Shown: one piece after another, positions 32,880 to 44,505 of the stretch
Layout of the letters: the number at the start of each line of letters is the position of its first letter
Position numbering within the stretch: the first letter of the stretch is position 1
Assembly: GCA_015178975.1 (NCBI GenBank)
Contig: WHVD01000004.1
Location: 1,674,001 to 1,738,000, forward strand
Direction of reading: 5' to 3'
Origin: Hysterangium stoloniferum
Taxonomy: Eukaryota > Basidiomycota > Agaricomycetes > Hysterangiales > Hysterangiaceae
DNA length: 64,000 nucleotides
The notes under the pieces: generated by a model
The model's database searches: none
The model's input: only the letters and a program-made list of their open reading frames with translations
What the model was told of the DNA's origin: nothing
Program-made: the position numbers and the translations under genes

Positions 32880-34560
32880 CCGAAAATGCTATCACCCGGC
32901 CCTTCTCCGAATACCTCTCTGCCTTCAATATGGTCATCCACTTCTGTCCCGGCCGCCTTGGTGGAAAACCTGACGCTACGACTAGACGATGGGACGTCTA
33001 TCCTAAAGAGGGGAGTAGCGACTACGCCACAGTTAATCTGGATAATTTCAAGCCTATGTTTTCATCCGAACAACTGTCCGAGTTAATCCGAGCTACTTAC
33101 CTTATACATCCAGTCATGCGCAGTGTTATCCTTATGGACACCGAAAATTACATCAAGATATACTATCGGCAATTCCATTAGACCCAGTCACCAAAGCACA
33201 CCTCAATAACCCGTCCGACCCCGATCATTCCCGATGGTCACTCGACCCGCAAGGTTTCATTAAACTTGACAATTGCATATATGTTCCGGACTCCGACACT
33301 TTCCGACTTCGAGTTTTACAGCATAAACATGACCACCAGATCTCGGGACATTTTCAGTATCAATTTACCATTGGACTTATCCAAAGAGAAAATACATGGC
33401 CCGGTCTCCGAGATTTTGTCAAGCATTATTGTAAATCATGCACCAACTGTGCACGTTCCAAATCAAGACGTCACAAACCATATGGCCTACTCAAACAATA
33501 CCGGAAAAACCCTGGAATTCAATATCAATGGATTTCATCGAACACCTACCGGCATCCAACGGCCATACCACAATTCTCGTTGTTGTGGATCGGCTTACCA
33601 AGCAAAGTATTTTCATTCCAACTTATGATACAGTAACATCCATACAGTTCGCCGAATTGTTCAACACTCATGTATTCTCCAAGCATGACATTTCCGTTGC
33701 ATGTCACTTCCGATCGCAGATCCGAGTTCATCTCTCACTTTTTAGGTCACTCGGAAAAGCACTTGACATGAAACTCCATTTCACTTCCGGCTACCACCTG
33801 GAAAGCAATGGCCAAACCAAACGCACTAATCAAACATTGGAACAGTACATCCGAGTCTATTGCAACTATCAACAAGACAATTGGAAATCACTTCTACCGC
33901 TTGCCGAATTCGCATATAACAACACCCCAAATGCTACTACCGGCATTTCGCCTTTCTTCGCAAATAAAGGCTACAACCCAAATATCGCTATCCATCTGGA
34001 ACGCGATCTCACTTCAACCCGTGCTCAGGACTTTGTCACAAACCTCAATGAGCTACACCAAGAACTTCGAAAGAACATCACATCGGCCCACGAACATTAC
34101 CAACACTCCACAGACAAAAATCGGCTGCCGCCCCCTGAACTCAAGATCGGTGACCGAGTATTTGTCAAAACCGAGTTCTTCCAAAAGCCGAGTTCTTCCG
34201 AATGACTAGGCCATCCAAAAAGCTCGCCAACAAGTACTTAGGACCTTTTGAAATTATAGCACAAGCAGGCACGCTCTCTTGGACGCTTCAGCTCCCCGAG
34301 AATATGCGTGCAGTACACCTAGTACAACCTTCGCCTCCACCCATGGTTATTGATGGGGAACCCGAATTTGAGATATCGGAAATCCTAGATTCAAAGATGG
34401 ATAATCACTGACGTACCTGCAAACTACTCTATTTGGTCAAGTGGACAGGTTACGAAGGTACCGATGAATAAGTATCCTGGATTCTTGCCACAGAACTCGG
34501 AAACACATCGGACATTATCAAAGACTTCCATCAAGCATATCCGAACATATCCGGACCCCT
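32880..34560 (+). mobile_element. Gyp-B RNase H end, integrase and chromodomain
   Basis: The reading resembles Gyp-D closely. SEYLSAFNMVIHFCPGRLGG ends RNase H. ISMDFIEHLPASNGHTTIL begins the integrase core, followed by QYIRVYCNYQQDNWKSLLPL. The chromodomain starts PPPMVIDGEPEFEISEIL (about 34335-34390). The similarity shows Gyp-B and Gyp-D are sister families. Fossil. Confidence 0.85.
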
Positions 34561-35209
34561 ATCATCTACAGCATCCCGACATTTTCCGACACCCATATTT
34601 GTGTATCCTGTTCTCTTTTCCTTCACTTCCTCCTCAGCCCTCTCAGTGGCTGCCAGCAACTCGGCATTCCCTGTTGCCCCCGGTAACACTCCGGCCCCTC
34701 ATAGGCAATTTCCGGTCCATCTGGACATCTTCTGGCTTTTCCGGCACCTTTCTGTCCTACTGGTTAGCGTTTATTCTCGCACTGCCTTGCACCCTCTGCA
34801 TTTTGGCATCTTCGGACTTTCGTCACCCCTGTCCCCCTTGCCCTGTTTGTCTGCTCCCACATTTTCAGTGTGCTCGGATCCCTCGGAACTTCCAGACTCT
34901 GTCCCGGACCTTTTCGGACTTTCAGACCTTATTGGATTTTCGGAATTTTTAGGTTTCCGGACCTTTTCGAGGTTTGAACTTACATTCAAGTATCCAAATA
35001 TGACCATGGCCTCGTCCTGACTTTTATCTTGATCTTGACTTTCCGAATCCTCTCCGAATCCTTTCTGAATCCTTTCCGAACTTTTCCGAACCTTTTCCGA
35101 ACCCTTTCCAGCACCTTGCCAAATCCCATCCCCTTCCGACCTTCCTGCCTTCACCTTATTCTTCAGCACTTTTCGGCCTCCTTGGGATTTCGGCCAAATG
35201 GGGGGATAC

Positions 35210-36299
35210 TGTTACGACCGTGTCGTAACCCATGTCGCAACCCGATGGTCTCCGAGAATACTACAGTCTATCAATGTTCGAAGTTATTGATCAAGTCATC
35301 ATTTCGGCAACCTTCGGAACACCGACACTGACGTATACCTTCACGGCGATCAAACCTCGTTTACGCCCCTGTCAAAATATACTCTACCATCTGGTTATGC
35401 TTTGATACGTCCCCTTTCATTATGATGATCCGTTTTACTCTATGTTTCACATATGCCCATATATACCTGTAGTCCGTGGACTATTCCCTTTTCTCGTAAT
35501 TCCGCTCTCGGCTAAATCTCGGCTTCCGATCTTATCGTAACTTTCCGGTTCCTAGTCAAGCTTATTTGTCAATGCCGTTTTCCGCTCTTCCCTTAGTTAG
35601 TAGTTTCTAGACGCCAATAACCCATATATAAACCCGCTGTAATGTAACTACTAGACAATCAGAATATCGACTTAGATCGACTTAGATACCCTCTAATTTC
35701 CGACTCCATTATCTATTCACGACCACCACATTCCGACTCCATCCGATTTACGATTCAACCTACATTTACGACTTCAACCTCTAATCTCCGACTCTCAGTC
35801 TCCGACTCTCAGTCTCCGACTCTCAGTCTCCGACTCTCAGTCTCCGACTCTCAGTCCCCGACACTCTCAGTCCCCGACACTCTCAGTCCCCGACTCTCTC
35901 AGTCTCCGACTCTCAGTCCCCGACTGTCTCAGTCTCCGACTGTCTCAGTCTCCGACTGTCTCAGTCTCCGACTGTCTCAGTCTCCGACTGTCTCAGTCTC
36001 CGACTGTCTCAGTCTCCGACTCTCAGTCTCTGACTCTCTCGGTCTCCGACTCTCTCAGTCTCTGACTCTCTCAGCCTCCGACTCTTGGTCTCCGACCCCT
36101 CAACCCAACCCTCAACTTATCCTTCGGTTTCCGATCGGTAGTTTACCGAGAGGTTTACTTGACAGGACTAGTTTTCGCCCACCCGAAATTTAAGGACACC
36201 TGACGGTAACTTGCGAGGGCGCAGCACATAAGCTGAAGCCAAGTCCTTCCGTTCGGTCCCCGTCGGTCTGCCGACATCTGTCAGTTTCTGCTCTTAACA
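35210..36299 (+). mobile_element. LTR-B, 3' LTR of Gyp-B, 1090 bp
   Basis: It matches the 5' LTR throughout. It is 46 bp longer, which I account for by one extra 14-bp unit and two extra 16-bp units of the internal minisatellite. Confidence 0.95.
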
Positions 36300-37107
36300 G
36301 TAGAGTCCATTGCTGCAGGAATGCACCAAAGAGTGTTTTTGGGTGTTATTCGATCATTAACATTGGACATATGAGCTAGTAGATCACCTCTGACCTACTT
36401 GTATATGGCAATTACAAAGGAAGCCCTCTTTAGTGGTGACTGGGAAATTGCACAAGTGGTTAGCTCAGCTATTATGATGGAGGGTGGGATTAACCAAGGG
36501 GAGCCACTAGAGGAGGACAACCCACCGAGAACAGATGGGAATACTCAAGGGCAGTATCTTCTAGTGGCATTGAAGGAGTGCTTCATGCCAGAGGAGGTAC
36601 TGCACGAAGGAATTTCCCCTGAAGCTTGGTTTAGGGTACATACCAAAGAGTCTGGACTGCAGATTTGGGATGAAACCAATACTGACTTGCCATTGTTTAT
36701 GCCCTGGTCCATTTCAGGCTTGACAAGGACATACAAGATAAAATACAAGCTGTATATGAAGAATACATACCTGGCTTCTCAGAAGATATGCCTGCTTTTC
36801 AATGGCACTGGCAGGTGGCAATGTGCAAGCTCCTGGAGCTCTGCTTTCAAGACTATGATAAGATGGGCATTTTCATTGTTATAAATGGAATAGAGAGGCA
36901 GTGAATTCTAATGTGATTCACAATGGGATCATATAAGATCCATAACCAGTGACTTACTTAGTTCCAAAAGATCATCTCCAACTTGATGAATGGACAGTTC
37001 TACAGATATTGGGTAGGTGACAACTCACCAAAGATGTGTCTGGCAGAGTTGTGTTTGTACATGCTGCCCATGTGCCTAATAAAAAGATGTTAGGACATCA
37101 GAAGAGT

Positions 37108-37356
37108 GTTAAAGGTATAACAAAGAATTGACCCAGCCTGGGATTGAACCAAGGCCCTGTTAGGTATATATGCCAGTGCTCTTAACCACTGAGCTACTAG
37201 ACCTTATGGTCTAGTGCTATATGATGGATTATATATACATATCTATCCTTCTCCTGATGCAACACTGGGACTTATAACAGTAACAACCAGTTACTGATGC
37301 CAACTGGGACTTATAACAGTCTGACTAATATAGATATTGGATTTCCAATTCTAACA
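37108..37356 (-). mobile_element. tRNA-derived SINE, 249 bp
   Basis: Inserted in Gyp-E between direct repeats AAGAGT (37102-37107 and 37357-37362). The uninterrupted relative near 62136-62153 reads straight through. On the minus strand 37117-37206 reads as a tRNA: acceptor GGTCTAG, box A TAGCTCAGTGG, D-stem GCTC/GAGC, box B GGTTCAATCCC and a T-stem CTTGG/CCAGG. A 39-bp tandem duplication (ACTGGGACTTATAACAGT at 37264 and 37303) lies in its body. The anticodon stem is poorly paired, so this is a SINE or retroposed tRNA relic, not a working tRNA gene. Confidence 0.75.
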
Positions 37357-38139
37357 AAGAGTCACTTGAAAAATGGAGGGGTTGAAATGGTTGAGGATAC
37401 ATCAATGCAGCCCAAAGATGTTACCTGTTGGCTGTCTAAACCTGTGGTTATTGAGGTATTCATTGATGGATGGCTGGTGAAAGCCCTAATCAATAGCGGG
37501 TCACTTGCTGATCTTATGTTGACAACACTAGTTGATCAGCTTCAGGTAGTTAAGAATCCACTAGTAAAACCACTTACCATGTAGTTAGTTGTTAATGGAT
37601 CATGGTCAAAAATCAAGTATTCAGCAACTGCTCAGTTTGCATATCATAATATCAATTGTACCTGTCATTTCAATGTTGCTAAAATCAATTTGTATAACTT
37701 GATTTTAGGGATGCCTTTCATATTCCAACATCGAGTTATGCTGGGGTTGAATCCTACAAGGGTCAACATCAGGTCACCTCTACCACTCCCCATGGAAGTA
37801 GACCATTGCAACTTTCCATTCTGTGGTCACTGAATTTTTTGACAAAACATTGGAGAGGTTAAGTGTATGTCCTGAAGCAGCTGAACTTTACCCAGACACA
37901 GCATCAAGGGGACTGCCTCCATTAAGGGCTGTTAGTCATACCAATCCAATCATTGATGACACAAATATTTACTTGTGGAGGGCCATCCAAATGTCTAGAA
38001 GCAATGAGGGAGCTCTGGCATGGAAGGAAAAGTGTGTATATCAGGGAGGTGGAGAGTAGCCATGGGCATAAATGCATGTCCTATGCTCATGATTCCTAAA
38101 CCTCCAAAGGCTGATGGTACTTTGTGAATATGCACAGTA

Positions 38140-39220
38140 GTGGATAAGTGTGAGCAGAATGCTAACATGCATAAGCTAGCTACTACTCCCTTGCTGGATA
38201 TTGAGGCCATTTTACAGAACATTGTGTGTCATAAGTATTGTAGTCTGATAGATGGGAAGAATGCATACAAGCAGATCTGTGTCATTCCCGAGCATGTCCA
38301 CCCAACATTGTTTACATCTTCCAATGGCACTATGGAAGGCCTAACATTACAAATTGGGGATTGCAATTGTCCATCCACCTACAGGCACTAATGAATCACA
38401 TCTTTGTGCCTTACATTGGTGTCTTTATGGATGAATACTCGGATGATATTGTCATATATTCAGGCTCCATTAGCAATCATGTAGAGCATCTACACACTGT
38501 GTTCATGGTGCCCTGTCAGGATAAAGGGTATCTGGCTGTCAATAAATTGCACTTGTTCACTTCAGAACTACAAGTAATAGGAAATGTGATTAATGACAAG
38601 GGTATCAAAATCGACCCACATAAGGTAAACAAAGTGTTCAACTGGAAGATCCTGACAAATAAGCTACCTCTGGGTGGGTTTCTGGGGGCAGTGGGATACC
38701 TTGCTAATAATTCTAAAAGGGTTCTAATCCTGATGGCCATTTTAGCAGCCCAGACAGGAGTAAACAGGCAGTGGCATTGGGGTGCAACTGAGCAGCATGC
38801 ATTTGAAGATGTTAAGTGCATTGTTCAGGCCCATCGTGACAGCTATAGAATTGCATTGGACTACTCACCAGGTCACCCAACCACTAATTTGGTAATAGGT
38901 GCAAGCAGTGTTCTTAGTCAGGGTGAAGATCTTAACAGCTGTGGTCAGGGAAGTTCAACTCGGCATAATAGAACTATCCTTTTCATGAACAGGAGTTGTT
39001 GGCAATTGTTGAATCATTGAAACGGTTTGGTCACAGCTGTTGGGGGTGAAATTTTGAATCTGTACTGACCATAAGGGTCTAGAATATATACTTATGCAGA
39101 AAAGCTTATCCCCAAGGCAGACAAATTGGCTGGCAGATATTTTAAATGAATTCAATTGTGAGATTCACTATATTCCCAGAGAGTTGAATACATTTTCTGA
39201 TGTGCTATCGAGAATCTAGG
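38140..39220 (+). mobile_element. Gyp-E RT and RNase H region
   Basis: IDGKNAYKQICVIPEHVHPTL and TSSNGTMEGLTLQIGDCNCP correspond to RT blocks. SDDIVIYSGSISNHVEHLHTV is the catalytic region, ELQVIGNVINDKGI the thumb connection, and WHWGATEQHAFEDVK the RNase H lead-in. LADILNEFNCEIHYIPRELN closes RNase H. The spacing is normal for Ty3/gypsy. Fossil. Confidence 0.8.
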
Positions 39221-39558
39221 GTGATGAGCCCTTGGGAACCATTCAGGCTGAATCCAAGTATGTAGCTGATGTTGTAGGATATGTTGTCCTGTGAGCACAA
39301 ATATCTGATGAGAATAGATGTGTGAAAATCTGATAATATTCTACAGAACTTGAGAGACTTTATAAACAGCAAAACTACAAGTGGCATGATCTGAAGAACA
39401 AAGGCACATGCTGAAGACAATGGAAAAAAGAGGAACAATGGAGCTGGAATATTCTAGAAGAAGATGACAATATAATCCTTGCACAAGGAAATAAAACAAA
39501 GGAAATATGGAGGCAATGGGAAAGAAACATGTGCCGCTCAATACAATAGAACATGTGA

Positions 39559-39823
39559 TGTTACGTGTAATTATCACAAGATTACAGTGTAGGGAGTCTC
39601 ACTCCCTTACATGTTAGAAAGTGAGACCTAGATAATCTCAGTCTTGTATAGATACAAGTACGGTCAAGTATAATCTACTGCTTATATATCTTTGGTAGAA
39701 CAATAAAACACTGAGAACAATAAGCAGTAGAACAAAGGAAAGGGTGAGTGACACCACTCCTTTGTCATTCTAAAAATAGATCTGAACTTCAGGTTTTGTT
39801 TTCATGATGTACACATTCCAACA
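39559..39823 (-). mobile_element. Copia-type LTR, 265 bp
   Basis: On the minus strand it starts TGTTGGAATGTGTACATC and ends TAACA. On the plus strand a CTCCTCCTTA run follows directly at 39824, the reverse of a polypurine tract, so this is the 3' LTR of a minus-strand Ty1/copia element. It interrupts Gyp-E. Confidence 0.75.
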
Positions 39824-41640
39824 CTCCTCCTTAGCATGAACAACAGTTAATGAGCTCCTCCTCATGCATGGGAGTCATCACTACTGGAGATGGAGGAAAC
39901 CATAAAGTCAAATGAAGTCAGTAGGTGTAAGGTGAAAATGGCAAGGTAGAGTAGGTCTCCGATGCATTACTCCTCCTGTTCTGCTAGCAGGGTGTGTTTG
40001 CTTGAGGTAATAATGTTCAAATGAGGAAGATTTAGCACTCAGATGAGGAAGGTGTGGTAATTGAATGAGGAAAATATTGCCCTTGAATGTGGAAAATAAT
40101 GCTCTCAGACAAGGAAATGCTGTTGTCAGCCAGATAAGCTTGCTGAGTTGCATAAGGTAGGACTAAATTCTCCTCCTCAACTCACATCAGCTTAGCAAAC
40201 ATCAACAGATTAGTTGCATAAGGCAGAGCTAAAATTCTCCTCATGCATTTACATAGTCTTCTATAAGGACCAATGCACTGTTAAACAAGTAGTTAAAAAT
40301 AATACATAATAAATTCTTGATGGTGTTCTGGAGTGGGATTTGGCCTGAAGCTTTCTGCCCTGTTATGGTGTTAGGGTCTTGTTCCTCACAATGGTATTGT
40401 CTCTCGATTATGCATGTACCTGTGAAAGTAAGGTGGTCATATTTCAAGAAAAAGAAATGGGTTTGTATCTTATAATGTGCCATTAATTTTGTCTCCAAAA
40501 TGACTATTTAGGGATGGTTTGGTCCAATTCCCTTTAGAGTGGTTGTAGTAGATGGTGGAAAAGGCAATCCAAAAAAGAATTATGGCTGATAGAGAAGTGA
40601 CAGCAAAGAAAATGTGCTCAGAGGCAACGCAGCAGATGACCATGCAAAATGGCATGCTAAAAGTTTACTCAAAGGTGATAGTATGCAGATTGGCACACAA
40701 AAAAGTTTTCCTCAGAGGCAATAATAGGATGGTGGTGTAGAATAACACCCCAAAAAATTCCTCATTTTAGTGGTGAGGTGAACATGCACAGAGGCAATAA
40801 TAAAACAACATTTATGCTTCTCAGTGTTGTGGACAGTATTTGAAATCGATGCTGTCAGAAATTGATAGCAGACATGCTGATTGGATAGGCCAGATAAGGT
40901 GACAAAGCTGAGGATGTTGAGCACAAATGCAAAAAAATGAGGTGGTGATGAGACAATGAAGTGGACACGATTATGCCCCAAAGTAAGTCAAAGAGATGTT
41001 GAAGGATCAACAGACATGATTATGCAGCAAGCATAAACAAAGGGGCACCATTTCCTTCCATAGTGTGGTGTTCTCTTCTCAACATTCCTCCTCACTGCTC
41101 TACTCTTCCTGTTGTGTAGTTCACCACCACAGCCATGCAAAGGGACAGATAGTATAGGTGTCATGTCCATTATATGATAGGAACCAGTGTGATAGACACT
41201 GTAAAACAGTGGACTAGATGACATGCACCAAAGGCTTTTGCTCAGAGGCAACAGTCAAATGGCAATTATGTGTCAAAGTGATGTGGGTGGAATTGGGAAT
41301 CAACGTCGACGGAAATTGGTGGACAGACACAATTACATATGTAGGCATCACCAGCCCAATAGCTCCGACCTCCACTGATGCGGGAGTGTTGCCAGAGGGT
41401 GCTATGCCATGGTATAGACCATGTGGAGGCTGGGAGTGTCAGATTGGAGTGCTATTAGTACTTTGCCATTGTTCTTCCCTGCAAAGCTTCCCCCCCAGGT
41501 TCTCTATATAAAAGACAAATAGGTGATCTATGTCATTCTTCACTTGAAAGTGGGTGGGTGGGTGGTCCAATTGTGGAAGAGATCCAAACAGTTGAGGAGA
41601 TGCCCTACTCACCGAAAATAGTGTACAAACCACCAGCTCT
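39824..41640 (-). mobile_element. Non-coding body of the copia-type element
   Basis: I find no gag or pol reading in either strand. Short motifs recur (GCTCAGAGGCAA near 40617, 40713, 40792 and 41231; CTCCTCCTCA near 39860 and 40170). A TATATAAAAG lies near 41504. It may be a non-autonomous or long-decayed copia body; the right border is not defined. Confidence 0.35.
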
Positions 41641-41989
41641 TATCTCATTTATAATAACCTATCAGTGAATCTTGGAAGCCATCCTTGAATCATTCATGTC
41701 TGAAATGTATAACTGTGCTGTTCTGCAAGTAAACAAATAGGGCTCATACACTAAGTTCTGTCTGTGTCTCCATCTCTATTCGAAATCCTGCTGTCTACCA
41801 TGAAGATGCTGTCTTGCAGATGGAATCTGTTGGACGTGTCTGCCTGTACTGATTTCCAGTTATACAGAACCCTGGTTATTTCTTTTTTAAGGTACAGATC
41901 CCAAAAAGGAGCCTCACTGTGACGGCCACTTGGCATTCTTTGATTTCAAACTAGTCTTGTGAGCATTTTATGCTTAATGTTGTATTCAG

Positions 41990-42420
41990 CCAATTTTATG
42001 AGATCCTAATTTCAAGTTTCTACTCTGCACTATATGCTTAAATGGCTCCATATTATCCTGTATACACCTATCTTATAAATCATAAGATTTCACATTGTGG
42101 TTCATCCTCTGTAATCCTGAGATTTTGCTTTACTGGTCATCCCATGGAGTATCAATATTTTACTTTGTGTTATATGCTTAAATATCTCCAGATTATACTG
42201 CACACACCACTCTTATGAATCTCATGGTTGTACTCTGTTATGTTATGTGTTTAAATATCTCTGGAGTATGCTGTATGCACCAATCCTATGATTTGACTCT
42301 GTGGTTCATCCCATGGGATCCTGAGACTTTGCACCTTTGGTCATCCCATGGAATCTCAGGATTTCTCCCTATGGCTAATACCATGGGCTCAAGATTTAAC
42401 AATGTGTTATTGAACCTATT
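41990..42420. repeat. Degenerate repeats, CATCCCATGG type
   Basis: Text such as GGTTCATCCCATGGGATCCTGAGA, TTATATGCTTAAATATCTC and CTGTATGCACCAATCTTATGA recurs with changes. Unit length is variable (about 80-110 bp). No coding signal. Confidence 0.6.
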
Positions 42421-42539
42421 ACTGGCAGCTCCATCAGTTAAAACACAAAATCTTAAGATGAGATAGTGGATGGCTCAATGATGCACTGACACCAATGTGT
42501 GAACACTCTAACAATCTGTATATTTATGTATTGTGTATA

Positions 42540-43760
42540 CATATACATATCTCAGGAATTATGTCTGTGTGGATAACTCTATAATGTGCACATCAGGTGC
42601 TGAGTTGCTGCCCTGGAAATCTCAAGAACCTCATCTGTGTGAGCAACTCTAGAATATGCATATCAGGTGCTGTGTGGTTACCCTAAACACCTCAGGAATA
42701 ACCACTGAGCACTCTGATACTCTGCACTGTTGAATGAGAAATGGTTGACTTGGATAAACTAATATCTTACTGATGATTAACCATCTCAGTAGTGATTGGT
42801 TCCTAACAGAACTACCCTTAATGGCCTGATACATAGCTCAGGGGTTAAGAGCACTAGACATGTAATCCAGACATAGTGGTTGCTGGTTCAAATCCAACTC
42901 AGGTCAATACTTTTCACCCTATTATGTAATTCTTACATGCACAACATGTGGTGTACCAACCTGAACAATCTCAATAATCACCTCTGTGTGAACAACCCTA
43001 TAGCATGCATATCAGATGCTGCATGCTGTCCTAAGAGTCTCAAGAATCATCACTGTGTGAGCACTCCTTTTATCTCCATATCATGGTCTGTGTATCTACC
43101 CAACGAATCTCAAGGATCACCTGTGCAAACAACTCTAGACTGTGCACATTAATTTCTATGTAACTACCCTATGAATCTCAGGAATCATCACTGTGTAAAC
43201 ATTCCTATAATCTATGTACATATCATGGACTGTGTGTCCACCCTAGCAATCTTATAAATCCCAAGGTTTCACTCAGTGGGTCAACCTCTAGAATATGAAG
43301 ATTTTACTCTGGGTGACTGCCTCTATATACTGGCTCATCCATCAGTTAATACAAAAAATCTCAAGATGATATGTTGACATGTAGTATGTGAGCACCCCTC
43401 TAAGCTGCATATTATGTGCTGTGTGTCTTCCTTGAGGATCTCAAGAATCCTCTCAGTGTAACTCAGTCCCAAAATCTGAATATCATACACTCTGTGTCTA
43501 TCACAAGGATCTCAATAATCACCACTGCGTGATCACATCCATTTTCTGCATGGCATGCACTATGTATCTACCCTAAGAGTTTCAGGAATCACCTCAGTGT
43601 GAGCACCCACATAGTCTGTATATCATGACCTGTATATGTACACTAAGAATCTCAAGAATTACCATTGTGTGAATACCCAGATAATCTGCATATCACTTAC
43701 TGTGTATCTACTATAAGAATCTCAAGAATCACCTCTGTGGCCATCCTAAATACTGACCCA
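42540..43760. repeat. 70-bp tandem repeat array, strongly diverged
   Basis: The unit runs roughly AATCTCAAGAATCACC, TCTGTGTGAGCAACCC, TATAATCTGCATATCA, TGTGTATCTACCCTAAG. The clearest 70-bp unit is at about 43642-43711. I estimate twelve to sixteen units, mixed with the previous repeat type near 43240-43330 and broken by the tRNA-like unit at 42823. Confidence 0.7.
42823..42906 (+). repeat. tRNA-like sequence (SINE head or tRNA relic)
   Basis: Acceptor GGCCTGA pairs with TCAGGTC (one G-T). Box A is TAGCTCAGGGG, and the D-stem is GCTC/GAGC. The anticodon arm is CTAGA-CATGTAA-TCCAG with one mismatch, and box B is GGTTCAAATCC with T-stem GCTGG/CCAAC (one mismatch). Four extra bases (CATA) stand between acceptor and D-stem, which argues against a functional tRNA. 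It resembles the tRNA head of the SINE at 37108 in the D-arm. Confidence 0.6.
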
Positions 43761-44470
43761 TTGTCCATCAATTGATACACATAATCTTAAGATGACTTAT
43801 AGTATATGGCCCAGTAAAAAGCTTATAATGTCTGTCTATAGATGGAGGTACAATGATGAAGCACTGGGATTAGTTGAACTAGAAAGCTTGTTACTGGTGA
43901 GGCCAATGATATGAGTGCAGGGAGGGGAGACTACATTTGTTCCCTATTTGTTTTTGATTTGTTTCTTCCTATGATGGCTATTGGGGTTCCTGTCATTTTC
44001 ACCCTTTATTTTAGAGCCAGGGACTGTCAAATGATGATCAGTGATTGTGAAGTAATGCATATCACAATTTCACTTGATTTCTGAGTTTGACCAACCCAGC
44101 TTGGATACTGCACCATCGCAAATGCCTGTACCTTCCAATTGCCCTCCCATCACTGAAATTCAGGAATATGGTGCACATGTTGTTGCTGAAGTATTCACTC
44201 GCAAATGCATTCCGACTCCCCCAACTTTCTGAGTCTTCTTTCTCCGCACGCAGCGAGTTCCACAATTGCATCGCATAGTCAGTCATGCACTAGTCGGACT
44301 GCCTTCGAGTGCCTGATTCTCTCCATTTGTCAGAAAACCAAAAATTTTGAAATTCCTACCATGCTCGATGATTCTTCGTGAATTTCTGCCAATTGCTTCG
44401 CGTCCAGAGCTTGACATCAGAAAAGTCCGCTCTACTTGATTCTGCAGGTGATAGAGGATCAGCGAGTCGG
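43761..44470. other. Unassigned stretch
   Basis: I recognise no gene or repeat family. Short open frames on both strands (44062-44286 and 44283-44564) overlap each other and show no motif. Confidence 0.4.
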
Positions 44471-44505
44471 TGTGAGAGGCACGGCAAAATATACTCAGGA
44501 AATAT
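44471..44505 (+). mobile_element. Short LTR-A start fragment
   Basis: TGTGAGAGGCACGGCAAAAT and the next bases match the first 35 bp of the LTR at 3570 and of the minus-strand LTR at 19619-20248, then similarity stops. Confidence 0.5.

Larger units (their letters stand above)
29949..36299 (+). mobile_element. Gyp-B, complete LTR pair around a non-autonomous body
   Basis: LTRs 29949-30992 and 35210-36299, target duplication GTAGA at 29944-29948 and 36300-36304, polypurine tract AAATGGGGGGATAC before the 3' LTR. The 4.2-kb body has no gag, protease or RT. It holds repeats (31.9-32.8 kb), then RNase H end, integrase (33.4-34.2 kb) and chromodomain (34.3-34.55 kb). The LTRs differ only in minisatellite copy number as far as I can see, so the insertion is very young. 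The coding remnant is nevertheless broken in several places, so it must have been mobilised by a relative such as Gyp-D. Confidence 0.9.
29336..39557 (+). mobile_element. Gyp-E copy 1, Ty3/gypsy, split by Gyp-B and a SINE
   Basis: Pieces at 29336-29948 (gag with a decayed zinc knuckle, CFTFKKEGYESQNCPQW) and 36300-39557. In the second, 36399-36884 is a gag/PR spacer also present at 61401-61826. A protease-like VFIDGWLVKALINSGS lies near 37455, RT at about 38200-38830 and RNase H at about 38830-39220 (HYIPRELNTFSDVLSRI). Integrase and LTRs are not visible. CpG is almost absent. It is an old, badly broken fossil with more than ten interruptions. Confidence 0.8.

Noticed and set aside
34771-35169. 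Antisense open frame of 132 codons near the 3' LTR of Gyp-B, as a relative of the Gyp-D antisense gene
   Set aside because: It is low-complexity (Ser, Glu, Lys from TTCCGAA-type repeats). It shares no residues with the Gyp-D antisense gene and shows no intron signals.
37117-37206. Functional tRNA gene
   Set aside because: The anticodon stem does not pair, and the sequence lies inside a 249-bp insertion with a target duplication, so it is the head of a SINE.
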